Shown in pieces: positions 28,735 to 37,187 of a stretch of DNA of 41,812 bases. The position numbers were made by a program, and so were the translations under genes. The notes under the pieces were generated by a model, which had not been told where the DNA came from, searched no databases, and saw only the letters and a list, made by a program, of their open reading frames with translations. This stretch comes from Luteolibacter sp. (GTDB taxonomy: Bacteria; Verrucomicrobiota; Verrucomicrobiia; Verrucomicrobiales; Akkermansiaceae). Within the stretch, counting starts at the first letter, position 1, and each line of letters starts with the position of its first letter. The DNA lies in NCBI GenBank assembly GCA_021298895.1, contig JAJTHK010000040.1, forward strand, positions 1 to 41,812, written 5' to 3'.

Positions 28735-30210
28735 ATGAGCAGGCGTGCGAAAAGAAAGAAAGGAGCGGGCAAGAACCCGTGGCTTGGGAAGGTTTTGATT
28801 GTTTTTGGAGCGTTGATTTTGATTGCGGTAGGTGGGGGATATCTTGGTTTGCGTTCGTATCTCCACAGTGATGGATTTCGTAAATTTCTTTCGGCTCAGA
28901 TTAGTAAAGCAGCTAAAGTGGATGGAAGTTTCTCGCGGTTCTCATGGGATGGTATGGCGGTTAAGACGGAACGCTTCGAGGCGACTGGCAAAGGTTTGGT
29001 GAGCGATGTAGTGGCGGAGCGCATAGCCACAGAAGTAGGTTTCGGCGGTGTTGGAAGAGGGGTCTGGGAAGTGAAGTCGACCCGAATCAATCGGATTCAG
29101 TTGAGTCTGAACATGGTTCCACTGGAGAAGACGGTAGCGGTGGTTCCATCTCTCCCTCTTGTCCCGGAGAAAAAGGTCACTAAAAAAGACCCGGGTTGGG
29201 TCCCGAAAGAGGTGGAGTTGGAATCGTTGGAAATTGGTGACTTCGGTTTGCAACTCATAACCAAACAAGGTTTGGCATCTGCTAAGGGAATGAGTGTATT
29301 GGTCACTCCGGAAAAAGGTAAGAATGCTTACAAAGCTGACATTGTTGGCGGTAAAATTTCAGTGCCGATAACGTTAGCTCCTGAGCTGCGCATACAAAGT
29401 GCCGAGGCGGCCTATCGTGATGGTAGTGCGTTTCTTAAAAAAGCTGAATTATCTGCATGGAAAGAGGGTAGAATCTATGCTTTTGGCGAATCAAATTTTG
29501 CACTCAAAACCCATGCCTATGACGGAAATATTGAGGGTGTGCGTTGCAACGAAGTGCTTAATGAAAACTGGGCTCAAAAACTTTCCGGTGATTTAATTTC
29601 GACGTTTAAATATAACAAAACGACCGACTCACAAGTTGTCTCTGGAGAATTGAAAATCACCAATGGCACATTGACTGGACTTCCTGTGTTAGATGCATTG
29701 GCAGCATATGCGGATACCCGTCGGTTTCGTACGTTACAACTCAGTGATGCTCACACCAAGTGGCGATATACAAAGGATGAAATTTTGCTTAGCGACCTAG
29801 TATTAGGCAGCGAGGGATTGATTCGTTTGGAAGGGCGGATATCGATCAAGGGAGAAAATATCGATGGGAGTTTTCAACTTGGTTTGGTTCCAGGTACGCT
29901 ATCTAAGATCCCAGGTGCGGAGACGCATGTGTTTAAGCCTGGTAGATTTGGATTGCTTTGGGCACCCATCCGCGTGACCGGAACGCTCTCCGATCCGAAA
30001 GAAGATCTTACCGATCGCTTAACCGAAGCCGCTGGCGCACGTATGTTTGAGTTGCTTCCAGAAACGGGTGAGAAAGTATTTAAATTCACCAAAAATGTTT
30101 TGGGTGAAAGCCCGACTAAAATTATCGAAAAGGGAAGTGAAGTGATTGATAAAGGAGAAGAACTTATTAAGGGTGCAGGAGATTTATTGAAAGGGATATT
30201 GGATAAGTGA
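28735..30210 (+). CDS. AsmA-like membrane-anchored protein
   Basis: The 491-aa protein has a basic N-terminus (RRAKRKKGAGK), one transmembrane helix (about residues 17-38) and then a long periplasmic region rich in short beta strands. The stretches SGELKITNGTLTGLPVLDALAAYADTRRFRTLQLSDAHTKWRYTKDEILLSDLVLGSEGLIRLEGR and QLGLVPGTLSKIPGA match the C-terminal end of AsmA-type proteins, which help move lipids or shape the outer membrane. The last 45 residues are a helical Lys/Glu/Gly-rich tail with repeated GE-like units. Family membership is by pattern only. It follows hisF after 53 nt. Confidence 0.65.
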   Translation: MSRRAKRKKGAGKNPWLGKVLIVFGALILIAVGGGYLGLRSYLHSDGFRKFLSAQISKAAKVDGSFSRFSWDGMAVKTERFEATGKGLVSDVVAERIATEVGFGGVGRGVWEVKSTRINRIQLSLNMVPLEKTVAVVPSLPLVPEKKVTKKDPGWVPKEVELESLEIGDFGLQLITKQGLASAKGMSVLVTPEKGKNAYKADIVGGKISVPITLAPELRIQSAEAAYRDGSAFLKKAELSAWKEGRIYAFGESNFALKTHAYDGNIEGVRCNEVLNENWAQKLSGDLISTFKYNKTTDSQVVSGELKITNGTLTGLPVLDALAAYADTRRFRTLQLSDAHTKWRYTKDEILLSDLVLGSEGLIRLEGRISIKGENIDGSFQLGLVPGTLSKIPGAETHVFKPGRFGLLWAPIRVTGTLSDPKEDLTDRLTEAAGARMFELLPETGEKVFKFTKNVLGESPTKIIEKGSEVIDKGEELIKGAGDLLKGILDK

Positions 30211-30313
30211 TGACTGAATACTTAAGTGATTGAAAGGGATGCCTAAAAGAGAACGTCCAAGCATTCAGTATTAAGCAGATTATAGAATTCGATCTTGATA
30301 AAGAATAAACAAA

Positions 30314-30374
30314 AAAAGCCGATAACAGTGGGCTACTGCTTGCAAAGCCAAACATTTGGCTGTTGTCTGCTTTT
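30314..30374. terminator. Long hairpin, probable terminator after the AsmA-like gene
   Basis: AAAAGCCGATAACAG (30314-30328) pairs with CTGTTGTCTGCTTTT (30360-30374) at 14 of 15 positions (one mismatch, one wobble). The loop can form a nested AGCCAAA/TTTGGCT hairpin. A and T runs on the outer sides could terminate on either strand. The rest of the 285-nt gap (30211-30495) shows nothing definite. Confidence 0.5.
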
Positions 30375-30495
30375 AAATGGAAATACATCTCGATGGAGAA
30401 GTATAGCAAGTTCATCAAATGACCCAATTAACTAAAATATATCCGAGGTTGCTCCCGTTTAAAAAAATCAGTAAACCATTCTCATACCAAATCCT

Positions 30496-31311
30496 ATGAA
30501 AACCAAAATGAATATTGTCGCGTTGGCCTTGGCTGGCTTCGCATTCGTCCAGAGCGTTTCCGCCGAAACCAAGCCGCTGAAAGTCATGCTGATCACCGGA
30601 GGCTGCTGTCATGACTACAAGACCCAGACCGAACTACTCAAGAAGGGCATTGAGGAACGCATCCAGGCCGAGGTAGTGCAAATCCACGTAGACGACAAAA
30701 CCACCAAACCAGCTCTTCCAATTTTCGGTAATCCTGATTATGCCGCTGGCTTCGACGTGGTGATCCACGACGAATGCGCCGCTGGTATTACCGACCCAGT
30801 TGTCATTGCCGGTGTGCTCAAGCCTCACGTCGACGGTACTCCTGCTGTAAACCTCCACTGCGCGATGCATAGTTATCGTTTTGGCGATTTCAAACAGAAG
30901 GTCGAACCCACAGCAGACAACGGCAAGTGGTTTGAGTTTCTCGGTCTACAGAGTACAGGACATGGTCCGCAAAAGCCCATCGATATCGCTTTCGTTGATA
31001 AGGAACACCCTATTACCAAGACGCTCGCCGATTGGACTACCATCAATGAGGAACTTTACAACAACATCGCTATACACGAGGGAGCGCACGTTCTCGCTAA
31101 AGGCAAACAGGGCAATCAAGAAACGGTTGTCGCATGGACAAATCTCTATGGAGCGAAAAAGACCCGCGTTTTCGGTACCACGATAGGTCACAACAATGAT
31201 ACGGTCGGTGATGCTCGTTATCTGGATCTCGTGACTCGCGGTCTTCTCTGGGCATGCGGCAAGATCGATGAGAAAGGTAATATCGCCGCAGGTTACGCAA
31301 AAAAAATCTGA
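30496..31311 (+). CDS. Secreted ThuA-like domain protein
   Basis: The 271-aa product has a signal peptide (MKTKMNIVALALAGFAFVQSVSA) and then a ThuA-type flavodoxin/glutamine-amidotransferase-like domain (about 28-250), with LITGGCCHDYKTQTELLKKGI, AVNLHCAMHSYRFGDFK and VFGTTIGHNNDT. ThuA-like proteins are very numerous in Planctomycetes and Verrucomicrobia and are linked with sugar use; the substrate here is unknown. The gene has its own terminator. Confidence 0.85.
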   Translation: MKTKMNIVALALAGFAFVQSVSAETKPLKVMLITGGCCHDYKTQTELLKKGIEERIQAEVVQIHVDDKTTKPALPIFGNPDYAAGFDVVIHDECAAGITDPVVIAGVLKPHVDGTPAVNLHCAMHSYRFGDFKQKVEPTADNGKWFEFLGLQSTGHGPQKPIDIAFVDKEHPITKTLADWTTINEELYNNIAIHEGAHVLAKGKQGNQETVVAWTNLYGAKKTRVFGTTIGHNNDTVGDARYLDLVTRGLLWACGKIDEKGNIAAGYAKKI

Positions 31312-31338
31312 GGCGAAGTAAGTATATCTGAATTTTTC

Positions 31339-31373
31339 AAAGCGCAATCGTATCAAACGATTGCGCTTTTTTT
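31339..31373 (+). terminator. Rho-independent terminator after the ThuA-like gene
   Basis: AAAGCGCAATCGT pairs perfectly with ACGATTGCGCTTT around a 5-nt loop and runs into T7, 27 nt after the stop codon. The 230-nt stretch after it (31375-31605) is AT-rich with no gene, ending at the stop of the convergent membrane protein gene. Confidence 0.92.
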
Positions 31374-31605
31374 ATGGTGTGAAATGACATGATGGAAAAT
31401 TCTGCTGCTGAGTAAACAGTCTAGAATTTAATCTTTATTCATATTTTTTGTTCGGAGCTATATTCTGATATTTCGCCTACAAGGTTTAGATGTATGACCA
31501 GAAAATAAAATCTGCTCACGATCTGGTGAAGCATCTCTTACCGATACAGTGCCGGTCGTGTTTGATGTCATCGTTCTGGAAGGAAGAAGCGGTCTTCGCA
31601 TTCGT

Positions 31606-32424
31606 TCAGCAAAGGCGGATCATGTCTTTGATAAATTGGTACCAGAGATAGATCAGGCCGCGCTTGGAGTATTGGAAGTTTCCGTCTCCGGTGAGCTGGA
31701 TGATGCCGGCTTTGAGGTTGTGATCGATTTGCTGCCGCATCTCTTTCTCGATGCTTTCCTCTAATAATTCCGGATCCGGAATGAGAAGATGATCCGTCTT
31801 GAGCTTCATTTTACCGAGGAAATTTCGATGATCTTTGAGGATTTGGTGAAAGCAGGATTTTTCGCAAGGAACGTGATTCCATTTCAATTTCTCGCAACAA
31901 CGAAGGGTGGGAGCGAAGGGGAAATTGGTGGTTCTCCAAGTCTTGCCGTTTATATCTACGGAGCTGATGGAGATAAATGCGAAAGCGGCTTCCTCTTGTT
32001 CGCACAAGCAAACGGTTGCGATCGCTCGTTCTTCAGGATTCCAAAACAAGCGGAAGTGTTGATGCATGCCGGACCAATTCCAGCCACAATCGGAGACGTG
32101 CTCGAAGCCGGCTTCTTCCATGCCGGCAGCGGCTTCGACCGCATTTGGGAAAAATGATGGGTTGGGGAGTTGCTTGTGATGCAGACGGTTATCCAATGGC
32201 ATGCGCAAGCTGCGCACATGGGTGAGAAGTTCGATCCATGGCAAGAAGAACCATAAGCATGCACCGGCGATTCCAGCTAAGACATTTCCGCTGATAAAAT
32301 AGAAAAAGCAGAAGCTCGCGAACAGAAACGTTAACGCCCCAAGTTTGCGCGATAGGTTGTTGCGTGAAGTACGTAATGCCATCGCTAACACGAAAATGCC
32401 GATGACGATAAGGGTTGAACGCAT
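31606..32424 (-). CDS. Integral membrane protein of unknown function
   Basis: The 272-aa product (ATG at 32424; a start at 32442 adds six residues and overlaps a repeat tract) begins with two hydrophobic segments (about residues 2-17 and 29-60, including a long FLFASFCFFYFISGNVLAGIAGACLWFFLPWIELL) and then a soluble region with several Trp, Cys and His residues, such as CGWNWSGMHQHFRLFW and LRCCEKLKWNHVPCEKSCFHQI. I recognise no named family; similar proteins seem typical of this phylum but that is memory, not a search. It lies downstream of the M29-like gene on the same strand. Confidence 0.6.
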   Translation of the reverse strand: MRSTLIVIGIFVLAMALRTSRNNLSRKLGALTFLFASFCFFYFISGNVLAGIAGACLWFFLPWIELLTHVRSLRMPLDNRLHHKQLPNPSFFPNAVEAAAGMEEAGFEHVSDCGWNWSGMHQHFRLFWNPEERAIATVCLCEQEEAAFAFISISSVDINGKTWRTTNFPFAPTLRCCEKLKWNHVPCEKSCFHQILKDHRNFLGKMKLKTDHLLIPDPELLEESIEKEMRQQIDHNLKAGIIQLTGDGNFQYSKRGLIYLWYQFIKDMIRLC

Positions 32425-32433
32425 ATGAGAGGT

Positions 32434-32523
32434 AAATATCAAGTTTCAAATCTCAAATTTCAATGAAGAGTATGAAGATGAAGTATTTGGAAGATGCTTA
32501 TGATTGAATTGAAATTTGAAATT
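32434..32523. repeat. Heptanucleotide-rich spacer
   Basis: AAATATC, AAGTTTC, AAATCTC, AAATTTC (32434-32461) are followed by loosely repeated ATGAAGA-type text and then TTGAATT, GAAATTT, GAAATTT (32504-32524), which runs into the stop codon of the M29-like gene. The whole spacer between the two minus-strand genes is thus made of heptad text, as at 18971-19124. Confidence 0.7.
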
Positions 32524-33753
32524 TTAGTGCGTCAGGGCGTCCATTAGGTATTTGGCAGGACGGAAGTTTTCGATGAGGACTTCTTGGTTACCACCACGAT
32601 TCATGCGTACTTGGCTGACGTTAAAGTTTGGCGTTTTATGTGGGGCGAACAGGATGTCGTCGTGGGTGGCGTTCTCATGTTTTTTGAACATGTTAGGTAG
32701 GATATCGCCGCCGAGATGGTCATCGCGTCCAGTGGCAAGGTGACAGGTGCCGAGCACTTTTTCATCCTGGATGTCTGCGTAGGAAACGGGAAGAACTTGG
32801 GTGCCGAAACCGAGTTCGCCAAGCGTACCAGTCATCGGATCTTCTGCTAAGCGTTTATTATGGGCTTCGATGGTTGCTTGGTTGCCCTCGATCAAGGTGG
32901 AACGATAAATGTTTCGATCTTTCACATCTAACACCCCGAGCGTACCGTCTTCGTATTTCATTGGGAACTGACCATTCGCATTGGTTGGAACGAAATAGAC
33001 TTCGCCAGCAGGGAGGTTAGCGATATCGGGTTTTTCTCCAAGGCAGAGACCGTGGGATTTTTGCGCTTCCTGTTGTCCAAGCTCCAGTGTGGCAGTGAGA
33101 ACGCGACCGTCTTCGAGGGTGAAATCAATCTCGATTGAATCTGCCTTGGTTAGTGCTAAGCGCATTTTTTCTGCGTCGCGGGAGACTTCACGATAATCGA
33201 CGGCGAGGCCGGAATTCAGAATTACGTCGTTGAGACCGTGTAGGGTTGCACCACGGAAACCGTATTCTTTGGCTTTTGCGGTTAGAGGGGCGGTTGCGGA
33301 AAAGGTCGATATACAGAGGATGAGATCGTAGTTGGGATAGATGTCCTTATCGAGTGAGAGGAGTTTACCATCGGTGTTCCAGACTTCATCGGCAAGATCT
33401 AGGTTGGATCCTTTGGTGCAGCGGTATGCGAACATTTCGCCTCCCGACATACCGAGCTTGTCCAAAGCATAATCTTGAAGGGCAGTGTAGAAATGTTTGT
33501 GGGCGTTTTTTTGAACCTGAAAACCTGGCTCTGAGAGAAAATGGAAATTTTTGATGTGATTTTCTGGTTGATCGAAGTCGATCAGGATACAGACCTTGCA
33601 GTTTTGAGTGGGCTCGAAAACGGTGTGAAGTAGGCGAACGACATCAAACTTCGGAAACTGGCGTTTCTCTGGATTAAGAAGAATCTCGGGTGAAAGGTAG
33701 TCGGGTGGTGAGGCTACGGTGCTTACTGCCATGATCTTGGAATCTAAAACCAT
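32524..33753 (-). CDS. M29 family aminopeptidase-like protein
   Basis: M29 (aminopeptidase T) enzymes are two-metal peptidases that remove N-terminal residues. The 409-aa product has the C-terminal features of the family: NLPAGEVYFVPTNANGQF, which corresponds to the family's IPAGE-type motif, and GTCHLATGRDDHLGGDI near residue 355, which carries His/Asp metal ligands. The N-terminal half (about 1-190) is less familiar (FDVVRLLHTVFEPTQNCKVCILIDFD). Some M29 relatives are not peptidases, so the activity is uncertain. An alternative start at 33732 would shorten it by seven residues. It is followed by a short spacer and the terminator of the RRM gene. Confidence 0.75.
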   Translation of the reverse strand: MVLDSKIMAVSTVASPPDYLSPEILLNPEKRQFPKFDVVRLLHTVFEPTQNCKVCILIDFDQPENHIKNFHFLSEPGFQVQKNAHKHFYTALQDYALDKLGMSGGEMFAYRCTKGSNLDLADEVWNTDGKLLSLDKDIYPNYDLILCISTFSATAPLTAKAKEYGFRGATLHGLNDVILNSGLAVDYREVSRDAEKMRLALTKADSIEIDFTLEDGRVLTATLELGQQEAQKSHGLCLGEKPDIANLPAGEVYFVPTNANGQFPMKYEDGTLGVLDVKDRNIYRSTLIEGNQATIEAHNKRLAEDPMTGTLGELGFGTQVLPVSYADIQDEKVLGTCHLATGRDDHLGGDILPNMFKKHENATHDDILFAPHKTPNFNVSQVRMNRGGNQEVLIENFRPAKYLMDALTH

Positions 33754-33820
33754 ATATCAGCATCGCAAGCGGGGAATTTTGAAAAATGATTTATTTGAGA
33801 GAAAAATTGCCGATGTGTAT

Positions 33821-33853
33821 AAAAAAAGAGGCTCCCCTTGTGGAGAGCCTCTT
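33821..33853 (-). terminator. Rho-independent terminator of the RRM gene
   Basis: On the minus strand AAGAGGCTCTCC pairs with GGGGAGCCTCTT (11 of 12) around a 4-nt loop and runs into T7. It lies 16 nt beyond the stop codon of the RRM gene and separates it from the M29-like gene. Confidence 0.9.
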
Positions 33854-33869
33854 GAGTTGATGGTTTGAA

Positions 33870-34802
33870 TTAAGCTTTTATTTCTTCAGTTACCTCTGCC
33901 GTTTCAACTTCAGTAGCGATTGCTTCGGAATGGAATTCCTCGGTAGGAACCTCTGTGTTCGTAACTTCAGCACTGGCCTGGGCGGTGGGTTCGTCGATTA
34001 AGTTGAGCACTTCTTCTTTCTGTGGATTGATAGGAGCAAGTGTTGGAATGGTCGTTACGGTAGCTGGGCTGCCGCCTTCTTCTTTCTCAGCATCATCGTA
34101 ATCTTTCGATTTCGCGCCGGAGACGGTGATTTTACGTCCCATGAAGAATTGATCATGAAGGACTTCCACTGTGCGTTTGGCTTCATCGATATCGAGCATT
34201 TCGATGAAACCATAGCCTTTGGAGCGATGGGTGCTGCGATTGTAAACGATTTCCACGCGGCGGACAGCCCCGACACCCTTGAAGAGCTCTTCTAGATCGC
34301 TCTCTGTGGTATCGTAAGAGAGATTTCCAACATAAACGCGGCGGTTCTCGACGGTTGATGGGTCACCTCCACGGGAGCGATTGGAATTTTTGTTCGCACG
34401 CTCACGGGGCTCTCTTTTGTTTTCGGAGTTATCTCGGGATTCGTTATTATTTCCCTGCTCGGTCCGTGCGTCGCGGGTTTTACTGCGGCGTGGTTCTTGC
34501 TTTTGTTTGGTATCGGTAACGCTTGGACGACGTTCCGGACGGGGTGGCCTAACTGGCTCTTTGAATAGGCCAATGGCTTTGAGGATTTTCTGCCAGAAAC
34601 TTAAGGTCTTCTTGGGAGTTGGCATTGCGCGGCGCTGTTGGGATTGGCCCGAGCCTTTGTGGCTGGAGCGGTTTCCACCGCTGGACTGGCGTCCATCGTT
34701 GTTGCCACGGTTTGAGTTATTGTTACTACGGTTTTGCCCTCCGCGTGAGCGGCGGCGACGGCTTGATCCCTGTTTTGGGGAGTTGTTTGTATCAGTTGAC
34801 AT
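33870..34802 (-). CDS. RNA-binding protein with one RRM and long disordered arms
   Basis: The 310-aa product has an N-terminal arm (1-150) rich in Arg, Gly, Asn and Ser, an amphipathic motif LSFWQKILKAIGLF (about 67-80), one RRM domain (about 155-230) with RNP2 VYVGNL (157-162) and RNP1 KGYGFIEM (195-202), and an acidic Thr/Glu/Val-rich tail. Most bacterial RRM proteins are about 90 aa and serve RNA metabolism in the cold; this one is three times as long. A basic arm, RRM and acidic tail suggest an RNA chaperone. The 447-nt upstream region is strongly structured (see the ncRNA entry), which hints at RNA-level control of its own synthesis. Confidence 0.85.
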   Translation of the reverse strand: MSTDTNNSPKQGSSRRRRSRGGQNRSNNNSNRGNNDGRQSSGGNRSSHKGSGQSQQRRAMPTPKKTLSFWQKILKAIGLFKEPVRPPRPERRPSVTDTKQKQEPRRSKTRDARTEQGNNNESRDNSENKREPRERANKNSNRSRGGDPSTVENRRVYVGNLSYDTTESDLEELFKGVGAVRRVEIVYNRSTHRSKGYGFIEMLDIDEAKRTVEVLHDQFFMGRKITVSGAKSKDYDDAEKEEGGSPATVTTIPTLAPINPQKEEVLNLIDEPTAQASAEVTNTEVPTEEFHSEAIATEVETAEVTEEIKA

Positions 34803-34823
34803 GTTTTCGCATGGGTCAGTGTT

Positions 34824-35030
34824 TTACGGACGGCCCGGCGCGTCGGGTGGTTTATATCCCCGGCATTGCAGGAACGGACCTGCGCGCAATTGCTGTAGCG
34901 GTCGATCGCCAGCTTTTTGGTGCTGGGACAAGCCTCCGCAACCATTGCGGAAGAGGACTTGATAGGATCGATCGCGGGCAATCTGCGCCGCCATCCGTAA
35001 GCAAGGAGGTCCCGGATTTCCTGGCAAGCC
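34824..35030 (-). ncRNA. Candidate structured leader or small RNA upstream of the RRM gene
   Basis: On the minus strand, from 35030 to 34862, the sequence folds by eye into a rod: GGC-TTGC-AGGAA with TTCCT-GCAA-GCC, then GGACCT with AGGTCC, then GCGCA-ATTGC with GCAATTGCGC (one bulge), then CGATCG with CGATCG, closed by two hairpins (TCCGCAA-TGG-TTGCGGA at 34935-34951 and CCAGC/GCTGG at 34909-34926). The 18-nt bulge of this rod contains TTACGGATGG, which can pair with CCGTCCGTAA (34824-34833), a 10-bp long-range contact 22 nt before the RRM start codon. Length (about 170-210 nt) and rod shape resemble 6S RNA, but a leader RNA is equally likely. No known RNA family signature was recognised. 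Confidence 0.4.
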
Positions 35031-35174
35031 CTCAAAATTCGAGTTTCACTAGGAAAAACGAATGATTGGAGAAATAGGGTGCCGGATGTAGACATCGGAG
35101 ATAAGGGGACTCCTGCTCGGGCGGCAAAGTAGGTATGATTCAGCGTTTGGCAAGATGTTCTTTGCCTGTCGATT

Positions 35175-35206
35175 CTTAAATCCGCAATTAAGGCTGCGGA
35201 TTTAAG
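35175..35206. promoter_or_regulatory. 12-bp perfect inverted repeat between the divergent RRM and peptidase-like genes
   Basis: CTTAAATCCGCA and TGCGGATTTAAG form a perfect stem with an 8-nt loop. No T run follows on either side, so it is not a standard terminator. It ends 44 nt upstream of the GTG at 35250 and could be a regulator binding site or a leader hairpin. Confidence 0.5.
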
Positions 35207-35249
35207 GTTCAAGGGTTGTAGTGATCCGTTTTTTGTAGAGGATAGGGGA

Positions 35250-36020
35250 GTGAAGCGAGGTTTTAAATGGATGCTGGGAGTGATTTTGCTCCTTGTTCTA
35301 GGAATAGGGGGTTGGTGGCTATGGCGCGAGGCGGAGCATCGGGTTTTTTTCAGTGCATTGACCGCGGTGAAGGAGAAGCCTGTGCCGGATTTGAAGCGTT
35401 ATGAGGTTTTGGAGGCTGAGCTGAGTGACTGGCGGGCAAATCTGGTAAAAGAATATAAGAAGGCACTAAGCCCGGAGCAGAAAGCGAAAGTTGAGAATGA
35501 CGCGCGGCTGATTCTGGAAATGATCCTTCCGGAGATGATGCGTTGTTGGCGAGGGACGGGATATGATTTCAATGGTGTGGCGGAACGCCCTGGGGAAGGA
35601 AAAATTGCCTGCGGATATTATGTTTCCACCCTAATCCGCGATGCGGGTTTCAAAGTGAATCGATACAAGCTCGCCCAGCAGCCTTCGGCGAATATTTTAC
35701 GAACTTTTACCGATGCGGAAAACTGCCAGTTAAAGGTCGGGGAAAACTACGCTACCTACGCCGATTGGTTGGAGGCGAAGGAACCTGCGATTTATTTGAT
35801 GGGTTTAGATACTCATGTCGGGTTTGTGGTAGTAGAAAAAAATGGTGATATGAAATTTCTGCATTCTTCTGGAATTGATAAAGCCGGGGTGGTTGAGGAG
35901 ACGCGGGATCAGGCATTCGCGATCAAATGGTCCAATTGGAGGATGCTGGGTCATTTCACGGCAGATCCTCACGTGATTCGTAAGTGGCTGGCAGGGGAGA
36001 ATGTTAGGGTGGTGGAGTGA
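35250..36020 (+). CDS. Membrane-anchored cysteine-peptidase-like protein
   Basis: The 256-aa product has a basic N-terminus and one transmembrane helix (MKRGFKWMLGVILLLVLGIGGWWLW), then a soluble domain. ACGYYVSTLIRDAGF (Cys121), DTHVGFVVV (His189) and FLHSSG (His205) are in the order and spacing of NlpC/P60-type and related papain-like folds, which cut peptidoglycan peptides or amides. Family membership is by pattern only, and the catalytic set is not proven. The GTG start at 35250 is chosen because it keeps the basic residues before the membrane helix and lies behind the purine-rich GATAGGGGAG; ATG 35271 is the alternative. It precedes mdh by 98 nt. Confidence 0.65.
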   Translation: MKRGFKWMLGVILLLVLGIGGWWLWREAEHRVFFSALTAVKEKPVPDLKRYEVLEAELSDWRANLVKEYKKALSPEQKAKVENDARLILEMILPEMMRCWRGTGYDFNGVAERPGEGKIACGYYVSTLIRDAGFKVNRYKLAQQPSANILRTFTDAENCQLKVGENYATYADWLEAKEPAIYLMGLDTHVGFVVVEKNGDMKFLHSSGIDKAGVVEETRDQAFAIKWSNWRMLGHFTADPHVIRKWLAGENVRVVE

Positions 36021-36118
36021 GGGGATGCCTGATGAAAATTTTGTTCAGGATTCAGATATTGGACTAGCCAGCCGAAAGTCTAGCGACATAGCATCGCCGC
36101 CTCTTAAATTTTTACCTT

Positions 36119-37108
36119 ATGAAAGCACCTATCACCGTATCTATCACAGGAGCCGCAGGACAAATTGGTTATGCTATTCTTTTCCGTATCGCATCTGGAT
36201 TTGTCTTCGGTGAAGATCAGCCAGTAAATCTCCGTTTGATCGAGATCGAGCCAGGTTTGCCCGCGCTAAAAGGTGTGGTGATGGAGTTAGATGATTGTGC
36301 TTTCCCTTTGTTGAAAGAAGTTGTTGCGACCACCGATTTGGACGAAGGTTTCAAGGGTGCAAACTGGGCGTTGTTGATTGGTTCAGTGCCGCGTAAAGCA
36401 GGTATGGAGCGTGCGGATTTGCTTGGCATCAACGGCAAGATTTTCACCGGACAAGGTCAAGCGATCGCCCGTTCGGCAGCGAAAGATGTTCGCGTGCTAG
36501 TCGTGGGTAATCCATGCAACACCAATGCCCTGATCGCGATGAACAACGCCGCTGGTATCCCGAATGATCGCTTTTTTGCGATGACACGTTTGGATGAAAA
36601 CCGTGCCAAGAGTCAGCTTGCGATGAAAGCCGGTGTGCATTGCTCGGATGTGACCAATCTCTGCATCTGGGGAAATCACTCCGCCACCCAATACCCCGAT
36701 TTCACCAACGCAAAAATCCAAGGTAAACCCGTCACAGAAGTCATCACAGATCGTGCATGGTTAGAAGGTGAGTTCATCAAAACTGTTCAACAACGCGGCG
36801 CAGCAATCATCGCAGCACGTGGTGCATCTTCCGCTGCATCCGCTGCAAATGCTGCGATGGATACCGTGAGAAGTTTGATCACTCCAACTCCAGCCGGCGA
36901 CTGGCATTCCGTCGCAATCTGCTCCGATGGTTCTTACGGCATCGAAAAAGGCCTGATGGCTTCCATGCCAATCCGCACCAAAGCCGATGGATCATGGGAA
37001 GTGGTACAAGGCGTTCCTGTCAGCGAGTTTTCCCAAGGCAAAATCGACGCAACCATCAACGAGTTGAAAGAAGAGAAAGACGCGGTTAAAGATTTGATCG
37101 GGGGTTGA
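36119..37108 (+). CDS. mdh: Malate dehydrogenase
   Basis: Mdh interconverts malate and oxaloacetate with NAD in the citric acid cycle. The 329-aa protein has the Rossmann motif [10 protein letters not shown] (residues 10-19), the substrate-binding Arg92 and Arg98 in [21 protein letters not shown] (Asp159/Arg162) and the catalytic His187 in WGNHSATQ. Length and the [13 protein letters not shown] insertion put it in the type found in many proteobacteria and chloroplast/cytosolic-like MDHs. No terminator is evident after it. Confidence 0.96.
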   Translation: MKAPITVSITGAAGQIGYAILFRIASGFVFGEDQPVNLRLIEIEPGLPALKGVVMELDDCAFPLLKEVVATTDLDEGFKGANWALLIGSVPRKAGMERADLLGINGKIFTGQGQAIARSAAKDVRVLVVGNPCNTNALIAMNNAAGIPNDRFFAMTRLDENRAKSQLAMKAGVHCSDVTNLCIWGNHSATQYPDFTNAKIQGKPVTEVITDRAWLEGEFIKTVQQRGAAIIAARGASSAASAANAAMDTVRSLITPTPAGDWHSVAICSDGSYGIEKGLMASMPIRTKADGSWEVVQGVPVSEFSQGKIDATINELKEEKDAVKDLIGG

Positions 37109-37187
37109 TAGGTGAAGAAGTTTCAGGTTAACTGAGATGAGAAGTTGTAAAGGCTTCGACCATTCAATCCAATGATAAATCTAGAGG

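Noticed and set aside
31549-31764. Plus-strand 71-aa frame
   Set aside because: It lies opposite the C-terminal part of the minus-strand membrane protein gene and looks like its shadow.
34862-35030. RNase P RNA or tmRNA
   Set aside because: The conserved RNase P blocks (GAGGAAAGTCC, ACAGAA) and the tmRNA tRNA-like ends with a tag frame are absent.
34601-35212. Long open frames on both strands in the RRM upstream region
   Set aside because: They change composition along their length, overlap the RRM coding sequence or the structured region, and show no family pattern; RNA structure explains the region better.
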